From positions 1-64,000 of the forward strand of contig NZ_APND01000003.1 in NCBI RefSeq assembly GCF_040361215.1: a stretch of DNA of 64,000 nt, in the 5' to 3' direction. The notes under the pieces were generated by a model that had not been told where the DNA came from, did not search any database, and was given only the letters and a program-made list of their open reading frames with translations. Source of the DNA: Salinisphaera dokdonensis (GTDB taxonomy: Bacteria > Pseudomonadota > Gammaproteobacteria > Nevskiales > Salinisphaeraceae). This document shows, piece by piece, positions 1 to 8,096 of this stretch; position 1 is the stretch's first letter, and each line of letters begins with the position of its first letter. A program made the translations under genes and the position numbers.

Positions 1-129
1 ACTAGCGTCTCGATTTCTGTCGGCATCTTCAAGATGCGAGGTCTTGCATCGTGCATGACGTGAGCTGGATCTGAATCCCAACTGGAACACAGCGGCGGTG
101 CTTAGAAGCATCTCAGAATCCCCGAACAT

Positions 130-155
130 AAAAAAGCCCGCACGAAGCGGGCTTT
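130..155 (-). terminator. Intrinsic terminator of ilvD
   Basis: Read on the minus strand, a 6-bp GC stem (GCCCGC/GCGGGC, 136-141 with 147-151 plus neighbouring A-T pairs) with a 5-nt loop is followed by six T (130-135). It lies about 30 nt after the ilvD stop. The remaining sequence from 1 to 129 shows no gene that I can support. Confidence 0.85.
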
Positions 156-183
156 CAATAGACAGCTAATCAATCAGCACCAA

Positions 184-1881
184 TCACTCCGGCGCCTGAT
201 CCGTAACCGCCCCTTTCGAGGCCGTCCCCACCAACCGAGCATATTTCGCCAACACACCCCGAGTCGCATTCGGCGGCTTGGGCTGCCATGCCTTACGACG
301 CTCGGCCAGCTCCTCGTCGCTGACGTCGAGATGCAGCTTGCGCTCGCGCGCGTCGATGGTAATGGTGTCGCCTTCCTGTACCAGGGCGATATTCCCACCT
401 ACGGCAGCTTCCGGCGCAACATGCCCAACAACCATGCCGTAGGTGCCGCCGGAGAAACGGCCGTCCGTGATTAGGCCGACTTCCTCGCCCAAGCCGCGGC
501 CGACGATGGCGGACGTCGGCGAGAGCATTTCGCGCATGCCGGGGCCGCCTTTCGGGCCTTCGTAGCGAATGACGACGACATCGCCGGAGACGATCCTCTC
601 GTCGACGATCGCCTGCATGGCTTCCTCTTCGGAATCGAACACGCGGGCGGGGCCGGTGATGGCCGGGTTCTTGAGACCGGTGATCTTGGCGACACCGCCC
701 TCTTCGGCCAGATTGCCCTTGAGGATGGCGAGGTGGCCGGACTTATACAGCGCCTCTTCCATCGGCAGAATGACCTTCTGGCTCTTCGGCGGCTCGTCGG
801 GCACGTCGGCCAGCGTTTCGGCCAGCGTTTCGCCGGTGATGGTCAGGCAATCGCCATGCAGCAGACCGGCGTTCAGCAGCATCTTGAGCACCTGCGGGAT
901 GCCGCCGGCGGCGTGCAGCTGGGTGACTACGAAACGGCCGGACGGCTTGAGGTCGCAGAACACCGGCACCTTGGCGCGAATGCGCTCGAAGTCGTCGATG
1001 GTGAGGTTCACATCCGCGGCCTGGGCGATGGCCAGCAGATGCAGCACGGCGTTGGTGGAGCCGCCCACGGCCATGATCAGGGTGATGGCGTTCTCGAAGG
1101 CCTCGAACGTGAGCAGATCACGCGGTTTGATGTCTTTCTCGATCGCCTCGATCAACACTTCGGCCGAGCGCGCCGCGCTGTCGGCTTTTTCGGCATCCTC
1201 GGCAGCCATGGTCGAGGAGTACGGCAGGCTCATGCCCATCGCTTCGAACGCGCTCGACATGGTGTTGGCGGTGAACATGCCGCCACAGGAACCCGCCCCC
1301 GGGCAAGCATTGCATTCGACGGTCTTCACGCGTTCGTCGTCGATCGTACCGGCGATGCGCTGGCCGACGGCCTCGAACACAGAGACCACGGTGAGATCTT
1401 CGCCGAAGGCGTGACCGGGCTTGATGGTGCCGCCGTAGACAAAGATGGCCGGCACGTTCATGCGGGCAATGCCGATCATGGCACCCGGCATGTTCTTGTC
1501 GCAGCCGCCCAACGCCATCACGCCGTCCATGGATTCGCCCTGCACGGCGGTTTCGATGACGTCGGCAATGACTTCGCGCGAGACCAGCGAATACTTCATG
1601 CCCGGCGTGCCCATGGAAATGCCGTCAGACACGGTCACGGTGCCGAACATCTGCGACTTGGCGCCGCCGCCTTCGAGCGCAGCCTCGGCCCGCTTGGCGA
1701 GATCGTTCAGGCCCATGTTGCAGGGTGTGATGGTCGAGTAGCCGTTGGCGATGCCGACGATGGGCTTGTCGAAATCCTCGTCGGTATAACCCATCGCGCG
1801 CAGCATGGCGCGGTTGGGCGCGCGCGACGTGCCCTGGGTGACGACGTGACTGCGGCGTTGCTTGGGCGTGTCCTCGGCCAT
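184..1881 (-). CDS. ilvD: Dihydroxy-acid dehydratase IlvD
   Basis: This cytoplasmic Fe-S enzyme dehydrates dihydroxy-isovalerate and dihydroxy-methylvalerate in valine and isoleucine synthesis. The 565-residue product has the three cluster cysteines of the family: C54 in TPCN, C127 in GGCDKN and C199 in GSCGG. The C-terminal GRFSGGTYG segment is also typical. The reading frame stays open 46 codons upstream, but those codons look non-coding. The ATG at 1881 gives MAEDTPKQ and a normal family length, so I chose it. Only a weak GAG lies upstream as ribosome binding site. The gene is single, with its own terminator, between the window edge and the peroxiredoxin gene. Confidence 0.97.
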   Translation of the reverse strand: MAEDTPKQRRSHVVTQGTSRAPNRAMLRAMGYTDEDFDKPIVGIANGYSTITPCNMGLNDLAKRAEAALEGGGAKSQMFGTVTVSDGISMGTPGMKYSLVSREVIADVIETAVQGESMDGVMALGGCDKNMPGAMIGIARMNVPAIFVYGGTIKPGHAFGEDLTVVSVFEAVGQRIAGTIDDERVKTVECNACPGAGSCGGMFTANTMSSAFEAMGMSLPYSSTMAAEDAEKADSAARSAEVLIEAIEKDIKPRDLLTFEAFENAITLIMAVGGSTNAVLHLLAIAQAADVNLTIDDFERIRAKVPVFCDLKPSGRFVVTQLHAAGGIPQVLKMLLNAGLLHGDCLTITGETLAETLADVPDEPPKSQKVILPMEEALYKSGHLAILKGNLAEEGGVAKITGLKNPAITGPARVFDSEEEAMQAIVDERIVSGDVVVIRYEGPKGGPGMREMLSPTSAIVGRGLGEEVGLITDGRFSGGTYGMVVGHVAPEAAVGGNIALVQEGDTITIDARERKLHLDVSDEELAERRKAWQPKPPNATRGVLAKYARLVGTASKGAVTDQAPE

Positions 1882-2021
1882 GGTGTTTCTCGTTGTTTGA
1901 AGGTTGATCGGATGACGGCGGCTGGGCCGACCGGCGGCGCGCCAATGCGGGCGGGCCCTGCGGCTATGCGTGGCGGTCGCCGTCGAGCGGCGTAGTATGC
2001 CGCGATCCGTGCAGTGCACAC

Positions 2022-2056
2022 AAAAAAGGCGCGGCCTCGAAAGACCGCGCCCTTTT
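2022..2056 (-). terminator. Intrinsic terminator of the peroxiredoxin gene
   Basis: Perfect 7-bp stem GGCGCGG/CCGCGCC (2028-2034 with 2045-2051) and a 10-nt loop. Read on the minus strand it is followed by TTTTTT. It sits 20 nt after the peroxiredoxin stop. A TTTT run on the plus side could also make it work in the other direction. Confidence 0.85.
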
Positions 2057-2076
2057 GTTCGCTGACGTAGCGCCGC

Positions 2077-2712
2077 TTACTTGTTCGGCTGCTTGGTCAT
2101 GCGCAGGTAGGGCTTGAGCTCGTTCCAGCCCGCGGGAAACAGCTTCTCGGCTTCCTCGTTGGACAACGCGGGCGAAACGATCACGTCGTCGCCGTCCTGC
2201 CAGTTCGCCGGCGTGGTGACCTTGTAGTTGTCGGTCAGCTGCAGCGAATCGATCACGCGCAGGATCTCGTCGAAGTTGCGGCCGGCGCTCTTCGGATAGG
2301 TGAGCGTCATCCGGATCTTCTTGTTCTGATCGATGATGAACACCGAACGAACCGTCGACGTGTCGCCCGCGTTCGGGTGAATCATGTCGTAGAGCTCGGC
2401 GACCTTGCGATCGGTGTCGCCGATAATCGGGAAGTTGACCGCATTACCCTGGGTCTCTTCGATGTCCTTGGACCATTTCTTGTGGTCTTCCACCGAGTCC
2501 ACCGATACGACGATGGCTTTCACGCCGCGCTTGGCAAAGCGCTCGGTCAGGCCGCCGACGGCGCCCAGTTCGGTCGTGCACACCGGCGTGAAGTCGGCCG
2601 GATGCGACATGAGCATGCCCCAGCCGTCGCCCAGCCATTCGTGGAAGTCGATCTCACCTTCGGTGGTGTCGGCGGTGAAGTTCGGTGCGGTATCGCCCAG
2701 TCGAAGACTCAT
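2077..2712 (-). CDS. 1-Cys peroxiredoxin (Prx6 family)
   Basis: This thiol peroxidase reduces hydrogen peroxide and organic peroxides in the cytoplasm. The 211-residue protein has the Prx6-type active-site segment HPADFTPVCTTE, with the peroxidatic Cys near residue 46, and the long C-terminal half (SPALSNEEAEKLFPAGW) of the 1-Cys group. No resolving cysteine is obvious. The frame is open 55 codons further upstream. The ATG at 2712 is preferred because GGAG lies 9-12 nt before it and the protein then begins MSLRLGDTAPNF, as family members do. An extended -10 promoter lies about 30 nt upstream. It diverges from cutA across a 181-bp region holding a palindrome. Confidence 0.95.
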   Translation of the reverse strand: MSLRLGDTAPNFTADTTEGEIDFHEWLGDGWGMLMSHPADFTPVCTTELGAVGGLTERFAKRGVKAIVVSVDSVEDHKKWSKDIEETQGNAVNFPIIGDTDRKVAELYDMIHPNAGDTSTVRSVFIIDQNKKIRMTLTYPKSAGRNFDEILRVIDSLQLTDNYKVTTPANWQDGDDVIVSPALSNEEAEKLFPAGWNELKPYLRMTKQPNK

Positions 2713-2742
2713 GTTTGTCACTCCGTTCGTTGTTGTGGCGCG

Positions 2743-2751
2743 ACTATAACA
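2743..2751 (-). promoter_or_regulatory. Extended -10 promoter for the peroxiredoxin gene
   Basis: On the minus strand the sequence reads TGTTATAGT, that is TGn followed by TATAGT (5 of 6 to TATAAT). A start site near 2736 gives a leader of about 24 nt that contains the GGAG ribosome binding site. No good -35 is visible, which is common for extended -10 promoters. Confidence 0.55.
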
Positions 2752-2810
2752 GCCGCTTTTTGGCGCCACTAAATAAGCCTGTTTACACCAACTATTCTGG
2801 GGTGCGCTCG

Positions 2811-2857
2811 CCGCGGTACAAGACATTGCCAATGATTCGGCCGTACCGCGGTACGGC
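2811..2857. promoter_or_regulatory. Candidate operator: 18-bp palindrome plus an extra half-site
   Basis: GCCGTACCGCGGTACGGC at 2840-2857 is a perfect 18-bp palindrome. Its half-site CCGCGGTAC (2846-2854) recurs as a direct copy at 2811-2819, 35 bp away. It lies in the divergent region between the peroxiredoxin gene and cutA, just before the putative cutA start. I infer a dimeric regulator binding here. The regulator is unknown. Confidence 0.45.
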
Positions 2858-2881
2858 GTCGCGCCCGAGCACCACACGTCC

Positions 2882-2887
2882 TAGAAT
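2882..2887 (+). promoter_or_regulatory. Putative -10 element of cutA (leaderless)
   Basis: TAGAAT (5 of 6 to TATAAT) ends exactly 6 nt before the cutA ATG, and no Shine-Dalgarno sequence is present. Transcription would therefore begin at or next to the start codon. No convincing -35 is seen. Confidence 0.4.
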
Positions 2888-2893
2888 GCGCGC

Positions 2894-3235
2894 ATGAACG
2901 AAACCCGAAACGACGCCGACGCCCGGATGGTCTACGTGACCTGCCCGGACCGCGAGACCGCCCGCACGATCGCCAGCGCCCTGGTCGAACACCACGAGGC
3001 CGCCTGCGTGAATATCGTGCCCGGCCTGGAGTCGGTCTATCGCTGGCGGGGCAAGGTCGAGATCGACGAGGAACTGCTGCTGCTCATCAAGACTCGCGCA
3101 GCGCGCGTCGCCGACGTGCAGGCACGCGTCGAGTCCCTGCATCCGGATGAACTTCCCGAGGTGGTCGCAGTCCGTCTGTGCGACGGCTCCAAAGGCTATC
3201 TCGATTGGCTCGACCAGCAGACGACCCCGCAATGA
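2894..3235 (+). CDS. cutA: Divalent-cation tolerance protein CutA
   Basis: CutA is a small trimeric ferredoxin-like protein linked to copper and other divalent-metal tolerance; its exact role is unsettled. The 113-residue product carries the family core: VTCPDRETA at the N-terminus, AACVNIVPGLESVYRWRGK in the middle and ELLLLIKT after it. The start at 2894 has no ribosome binding site but a -10-like TAGAAT 6 nt upstream. The stop overlaps the dsbD start (ATGA), so cutA-dsbD-tlpA form one translationally coupled operon, as in many Gammaproteobacteria. Confidence 0.95.
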   Translation: MNETRNDADARMVYVTCPDRETARTIASALVEHHEAACVNIVPGLESVYRWRGKVEIDEELLLLIKTRAARVADVQARVESLHPDELPEVVAVRLCDGSKGYLDWLDQQTTPQ

Positions 3236-5100
3236 CGTCTTCCCCGGCTGCGGCGGGCCGAGCGCCCGCGCCTTACGCGCGCGCGTTCTTCTTATGCTCA
3301 CTCTGTGTCCTGACGCTGCTGAGCGCGATCAGCGCGCCAGCCCGTGCCGCCGACGACTTCCTGCCGGTCGAGCAGGCGTTCGCGCCCAGCGCGGCACGCA
3401 CCGTCGAGGGCGATATCGCCGTGACGTGGCAGGTCGCCGATACCTACTATCTGTATCGGCACGCCTTCGACTTTGCCCTGGTCGACGCCGGCCCCGCCCG
3501 CATCGGCGAGCCGCAGATTCCCGACGGCGAAAAGCACGAGGACGAGTTCTTCGGCCCGGTCGAAACCTATCGCGATAGCGTGACCGTGCGCCTGCCGGTC
3601 GAGGACGGCCCCGAGCTGGCGGACGAGGCGCGTATCGAAGTCACCTACCAGGGCTGTGCCGATGCCGGCCTGTGCTATCCACCGCAGACAATCGCGCTCG
3701 ATATCGCAGACGCGCCCGCAGGCGCCACGGCTACAGCCGAGACGACGACCAACACGTCTACCGGCACGGGTGACAGCGCATCCGACAGCTTTCTGACCCA
3801 ACAGGACGACCTCGCCGGCCGCCTGGCTAATGCGGACACGCTGTCGACGCTCGGCCTGTTCTTCGTATTCGGTCTGCTTCTGGCGTTCACGCCGTGCATT
3901 CTCCCGATGATTCCGATTCTGTCAGGGTTGATCGTGGGCGCCAACGCGCCGCCGCGGCGCGCCTTCGCCCTGTCGGTGGCCTATGTGCTGGCAATGGCGC
4001 TGGCGTACACGGTGTTCGGCGTGATCGCCGGCTATTTCGGCGCCAACCTGCAGGCCGCGCTGCAGATGCCGGCCGTGCTGATTCCATTCGCCGGCGTGTT
4101 CGCCCTGCTCGCGCTGGCGGCATTCGGTGTTTTCCAGTTGCAGGTGCCCGGCGCGCTACAGGCACGGCTCGGCGGCCTCGGCACGCGTCGCGGCGGGCTC
4201 GCGGGCGCCGGCATCATGGGCTTTTTCTCCGCGCTGATCGCCGGGCCCTGCCTCGCCCCGCCACTGGTCGGCGCGCTGCTCTATATATCCAGTAGCGGTG
4301 ACATGCTGCTGGGCGGCGCAGCGCTGTTCATGCTCGGCCTGGGCATGGGCGTGCCGCTGATCGCGATCGGCGTGTTCGGCGCGCGGATCATGCCGCATGC
4401 CGGCGCCTGGATGAACGAGTTCCGGGTCGCCTCGGGCGTCGTGCTGCTGATGGTCGCGTTGTGGTTGCTGTCCCGCATCCTGCCGGCTGACGTGACGCTG
4501 GCCGGCTGGGGCCTGATCGCGCTCGGGTACGGCAGCTATCTGTCGACGCTGGCCACACAGACCCGAGCCGCCACCGCCATCAAGCGCGCGCTCGTGTTTG
4601 CGGTGCTCGTTTATGCCGGGGCCGCGCTGACCGGCGTGCTCATAGGCGGCGGCACGGCACTGCGGCCGCTCGCCGGGTTGGGCACGGCGGCCAACGGCGC
4701 GACGAGCACCGCCGACGTCGAATCCCCCTTCACCCGTATCGATAATCTGGAACAACTTCAAGCGGCGCTCGATACCGCACGCGCCAACGGCCGGCCCGCG
4801 GTCGTGGATTTCTATGCCGACTGGTGTGTCGAGTGCGTCGAGATGGAGCATGGCCTGTTCGCGGATCCGGCCGTGCGCGATGCGCTATCGAACGTGGCCG
4901 CGCTGCAGGTCGACGTCACCGATTACGACGATGTCGATCGCAAACTCATGCGTGAGCTGGATGTCTTCGGCCCGCCGACCGTGCTGTTCTATCGCGCGAA
5001 CGGCGAAGAAGCCGCCGATCAGCGCCTGATCGGCAAGATCGATACCGACGGCTTTATCGAGCGCCTGAACCGTCTGGACCATGCGGGTAACGCACCATGA
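3232..5100 (+). CDS. dsbD: Thiol:disulfide interchange protein DsbD
   Basis: DsbD passes electrons from cytoplasmic thioredoxin across the inner membrane to periplasmic Dsb and cytochrome-c maturation proteins. The 622-residue product shows all three modules: a signal peptide and periplasmic alpha domain with C142 and C148 (GCADAGLCYPP), a polytopic membrane domain of roughly residues 205-480 with C222 (FTPCILPMIP) and C340 (GPCLAPP), and a C-terminal thioredoxin domain with C532-x-x-C535 (DWCVEC). The ATG at 3232 overlaps the cutA stop; the frame is open further upstream inside cutA but would add no signal peptide. It overlaps tlpA downstream by ATGA. Confidence 0.96.
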   Translation: MTSSPAAAGRAPAPYARAFFLCSLCVLTLLSAISAPARAADDFLPVEQAFAPSAARTVEGDIAVTWQVADTYYLYRHAFDFALVDAGPARIGEPQIPDGEKHEDEFFGPVETYRDSVTVRLPVEDGPELADEARIEVTYQGCADAGLCYPPQTIALDIADAPAGATATAETTTNTSTGTGDSASDSFLTQQDDLAGRLANADTLSTLGLFFVFGLLLAFTPCILPMIPILSGLIVGANAPPRRAFALSVAYVLAMALAYTVFGVIAGYFGANLQAALQMPAVLIPFAGVFALLALAAFGVFQLQVPGALQARLGGLGTRRGGLAGAGIMGFFSALIAGPCLAPPLVGALLYISSSGDMLLGGAALFMLGLGMGVPLIAIGVFGARIMPHAGAWMNEFRVASGVVLLMVALWLLSRILPADVTLAGWGLIALGYGSYLSTLATQTRAATAIKRALVFAVLVYAGAALTGVLIGGGTALRPLAGLGTAANGATSTADVESPFTRIDNLEQLQAALDTARANGRPAVVDFYADWCVECVEMEHGLFADPAVRDALSNVAALQVDVTDYDDVDRKLMRELDVFGPPTVLFYRANGEEAADQRLIGKIDTDGFIERLNRLDHAGNAP

Positions 5101-5642
5101 GTCGACCGCTCCGCAACCTCGTCGGACTGGCGCTGATCGCCCTGTTCGTTGCAGGTGGATCGCTGGCCTACTGGCTGGCCGCCGAAGACCACCCCGTACG
5201 CCCGGACTTCAGCCTGCCCGATCTGCAGGGCAATCCGCATGCGATCGGCGATTACGATGGCCAGGTGGTGGTACTCAACTTCTGGGCCAGCTGGTGCAAG
5301 CCGTGTCGCGAAGAGGTGCCCATGCTCATCGACGCCCAGAACGAGTGGGGCGACGAGGGCCTGCAGGTGATCGGCCTGGCCGTCGACCCACCTGAAGCCG
5401 CTCGCGATTTTGCGGCGGACTACAACATCAACTACCCCGTGCTGGCCGACCCCACCGAGGGCGCACGTATCCAGGACCGCTATACGGCCGAAGGCACACC
5501 GGCCGGCGTATTGCCCTACACCGCCATCATCGACCGTGACGGCCATATCGTTGCGCGCATCGCCGGTGCGCTGAACCACGCCAAACTGGCCGACATCGTG
5601 CAGCCGTTGCTCGAAAATGAGGCATCTGCGACCAAAGAGTGA
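5097..5642 (+). CDS. TlpA/ResA-like membrane-anchored thioredoxin
   Basis: This is a predicted periplasmic thiol-disulfide oxidoreductase of the AhpC/TSA-Redoxin group. Of its 181 residues, about 10-28 form a single hydrophobic anchor, followed by a thioredoxin fold with the CxxC site C67-K-P-C70 (NFWASWCKPC). A family cis-Pro region is visible (GVLPYTAII). It overlaps the dsbD stop by ATGA, so DsbD is its likely electron donor. That link is inferred from the operon. The name tlpA is a family label only; ResA or DsbE are possible alternatives. Confidence 0.88.
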   Translation: MSRPLRNLVGLALIALFVAGGSLAYWLAAEDHPVRPDFSLPDLQGNPHAIGDYDGQVVVLNFWASWCKPCREEVPMLIDAQNEWGDEGLQVIGLAVDPPEAARDFAADYNINYPVLADPTEGARIQDRYTAEGTPAGVLPYTAIIDRDGHIVARIAGALNHAKLADIVQPLLENEASATKE

Positions 5643-5709
5643 CGAGCAGCCCGCCGCGCCCGCCGAATGCGATTGCAATGCGCCTTGCGCTGAGGGGAAC
5701 TTCGGCGAA

Positions 5710-5727
5710 CTACCGACAATACGGTAG
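5710..5727. promoter_or_regulatory. Inverted repeat upstream of aroQ
   Basis: CTACCG-ACAATA-CGGTAG is a perfect 6-bp inverted repeat in the tlpA-aroQ gap, without a T run. It could be an operator for the aroQ-acc transcript or a weak tlpA terminator. The sequence does not decide between them. Confidence 0.3.
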
Positions 5728-5814
5728 CGAACGGTCACGAAAATCCGCGGCGGATGGTTGTAACGCTGATTTCCTTGGGGCAGACTCCAAGCATCGCCAT
5801 ACAAGGACGGCCGC

Positions 5815-6270
5815 GTGGCTCATTTTCTGCTGCTCAACGGACCCAATCTGAACCTGCTCGGCAGCCGCGAGCCCGGCGTCTATGGCCACGACACCCTGCC
5901 CGCAATCGAACAGCGCCTCGCCGCGCGCGCCGCTGAACACGGGCATACGCTGAGCTGCTTCCAGTCCAACAGCGAAGGCACCCTGATCGACCGCCTGCAT
6001 GCCGCCCGCGATGAAGACGTGGCCTGCGTGCTGTTCAACCCGGCGGCGTTCACCCATACCAGCGTCGCCCTGCGCGACGCGCTGCTGGCCAGCGAGCTGG
6101 CCTGTATCGAGATTCATCTATCGAACACCGCGAAGCGCGAAGCGTTTCGCCACCATTCCTATTTTGCCGATATCGCGATCGGCACCATCACCGGCTTCGG
6201 CGCACAGGGGTATGTGATGGCCCTGGATGCGGCCATCGCGCGTGCCGCCGAACCGACTCGGGAGAACTGA
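5815..6270 (+). CDS. aroQ: 3-Dehydroquinate dehydratase, type II
   Basis: This enzyme converts 3-dehydroquinate to 3-dehydroshikimate, the third step of aromatic amino-acid synthesis. The 151-residue length and the motifs LLNGPNLNLLGSREP, Y23 (catalytic tyrosine region), FNPAAFTHTSVALRDAL and the C-terminal EIHLSN segment identify the dodecameric type II family. The start is GTG, preceded by AAGGA about 7 nt upstream. It lies directly before accB, the common aroQ-accB-accC arrangement of Gammaproteobacteria. A gap of only 6 nt suggests co-transcription with the acc genes. Confidence 0.97.
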   Translation: MAHFLLLNGPNLNLLGSREPGVYGHDTLPAIEQRLAARAAEHGHTLSCFQSNSEGTLIDRLHAARDEDVACVLFNPAAFTHTSVALRDALLASELACIEIHLSNTAKREAFRHHSYFADIAIGTITGFGAQGYVMALDAAIARAAEPTREN

Positions 6271-6276
6271 AACCTC

Positions 6277-6741
6277 ATGGATATCCGCAAGCTCAAGAAG
6301 CTCATCGAGCTGGTCGAGGATTCCGGCATTGCCGAACTCGAGATCACCGAAGGCGAGGAATCGGTCCGTATCGGCCGTTATCCCGCACCGGGCAGCGTCC
6401 CCGCCGCACCGCCGGCTGCCGCACCCGCCCCGGCTGCTGCGCCGCCCGCCGCGGGCGGTGGTGAGCAGCCCGCGCCGGCCGCCAAGGAAGAGGACGACAC
6501 GCCGGACGGCCAGATCGTGCGTTCGCCGATGGTCGGCACCTTCTATCGCGCGCCGTCGCCGGATGCCAAGCCGTTCGTCGACGTGGGCGACAAGATCGGG
6601 CCCAGCGACACGCTATGCATCATCGAAGCGATGAAGATGCTCAACCAGATCGAGGCCGAAGTGTCCGGCGAGGTCAGCGAAGTGCTGGTCGAGAACGGTC
6701 AGCCGGTCGAATTCGATCAGCCGCTATTCGTGGTGAAGTGA
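6277..6741 (+). CDS. accB: Biotin carboxyl carrier protein of acetyl-CoA carboxylase
   Basis: AccB carries the biotin that shuttles carboxyl groups between AccC and the carboxyltransferase in fatty-acid synthesis. The 154-residue protein has an N-terminal dimerisation region, a Pro/Ala-rich flexible linker (about residues 36-70) and a C-terminal biotinyl domain. The biotinylated lysine is K120 in EAMKM. It lies 6 nt after aroQ, and its stop overlaps the accC start by one base (TGATG). Confidence 0.97.
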   Translation: MDIRKLKKLIELVEDSGIAELEITEGEESVRIGRYPAPGSVPAAPPAAAPAPAAAPPAAGGGEQPAPAAKEEDDTPDGQIVRSPMVGTFYRAPSPDAKPFVDVGDKIGPSDTLCIIEAMKMLNQIEAEVSGEVSEVLVENGQPVEFDQPLFVVK

Positions 6742-8096
6742 TGCTCGGCAAGGTTCTGATCGCCAACCGGGGCGAGATCGCGCTGCGGATACTGCGTGCC
6801 TGCCGGGAACTCGATGTTCCGGTTGTCGCCGCCTATTCGACCGCGGACCGGGAACAGAAACACGTGCTGCTCGCAGAGGAAGCGGTGTGCATTGGCCCGG
6901 CCGATAGCTCCAAGAGCTATCTCAACATGGCCACGCTGATGAGCACGGCCGAAGTGACCGGCGCGAGCGCCATCCACCCGGGCTATGGTTTCCTGTCGGA
7001 AAGCCCTGATTTTGCCGAGAGCGTGGAGCAGTCGGGCTTCATCTTTATCGGCCCGCGCGCCGAGACGATTCGCCTGATGGGCGACAAGACCTCGGCGATT
7101 CAGGAAATGCAGGCCGCGGGCGTGCCCTGCGTGCCGGGCTCCGGCGGGCCGCTGGGCGCCGACGATGCGGCCAACCGCAAGCTGGCCCAGAAGATCGGCT
7201 TCCCGGTCATCATCAAGGCGGCCGGCGGTGGCGGCGGACGCGGCATGCATGTCGTGTACGAAGCCAAGGCGCTGGCGGGCGCGATCGACATGGCGCGCCG
7301 CGAGGCGGCCAGCTTCTTCGGCAACCCGGCCGTCTACATGGAGAAGTATCTCGAAAAGCCACGGCATATCGAGGTGCAGGTGCTTGCCGATCATCACGGC
7401 AACGCCATCCATCTGGGCGAACGCGACTGCTCGCCGCAGCGTCGCCATCAGAAGGTGGTGGAGGAAGCGCCGGCACCGGGCATAACCCCGGCCGAGCGCG
7501 AACATATCGGCAAGCTGTGTACCGATGCCTGCAAGCGCATTGGTTATCGCGGCGCGGGCACCTTCGAATTTCTGTACGAAAACGGCGAGTTCCATTTCAT
7601 CGAAATGAACACGCGTATCCAGGTCGAGCATCCGGTCACGGAAATGATCACCGGCGTGGATCTCGTCGCCGAACAGCTGCGCATCGCGGCCGGCCACGAA
7701 CTGCGCTACAAGCAGGAAGATATCGTGGTGCGCGGCCATGCCATCGAATGCCGCGTGAACGCCGAGCACTCGGAGACGTTCGTGCCTTCGCCCGGCAAGA
7801 TCACGGCTTATCACGCACCGGGCGGCCCGGGTATTCGCATGGATTCGCATATCTATGCCGGCTACAGCGTGCCGCCTTATTACGATTCGCTGATCGGCAA
7901 GCTGATCGCCCACGGCGACGACCGGGCCGCGGCGACCGCGCGTCTGGACATGGCGCTGTCGGAGATGGTCGTGGAGGGCATCAACACGAATATCGCCCTG
8001 CACAAGCGCATCATCCACGACCCGGCCCATATCGAAGGCGGCGTGTCGATTCACTGGCTGGAGAAGAAGCTCAAGGAAGAAAGCAGCCGTGGATGA
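6741..8096 (+). CDS. accC: Biotin carboxylase subunit of acetyl-CoA carboxylase
   Basis: AccC carboxylates biotin on AccB using ATP and bicarbonate. The 451-residue product is close to the 449 residues of the E. coli enzyme. It shows the N-terminal domain (MLGKVLIANRGEIALRILRA), the glycine-rich ATP-grasp loop (KAAGGGGGRGM), the catalytic EMNTRIQVEHPVTE segment and the C-terminal domain. The frame runs upstream into accB, but the ATG at 6741, overlapping the accB stop, gives the exact family N-terminus. The end overlaps the prmA start by 8 nt. Confidence 0.98.
   Translation: MLGKVLIANRGEIALRILRACRELDVPVVAAYSTADREQKHVLLAEEAVCIGPADSSKSYLNMATLMSTAEVTGASAIHPGYGFLSESPDFAESVEQSGFIFIGPRAETIRLMGDKTSAIQEMQAAGVPCVPGSGGPLGADDAANRKLAQKIGFPVIIKAAGGGGGRGMHVVYEAKALAGAIDMARREAASFFGNPAVYMEKYLEKPRHIEVQVLADHHGNAIHLGERDCSPQRRHQKVVEEAPAPGITPAEREHIGKLCTDACKRIGYRGAGTFEFLYENGEFHFIEMNTRIQVEHPVTEMITGVDLVAEQLRIAAGHELRYKQEDIVVRGHAIECRVNAEHSETFVPSPGKITAYHAPGGPGIRMDSHIYAGYSVPPYYDSLIGKLIAHGDDRAAATARLDMALSEMVVEGINTNIALHKRIIHDPAHIEGGVSIHWLEKKLKEESSRG

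Noticed and set aside
733..1995. 420-codon open frame opposite ilvD
   Set aside because: It is antisense to a certain gene, and its His/Gly/Arg-rich product is typical of a shadow frame in GC-rich DNA.
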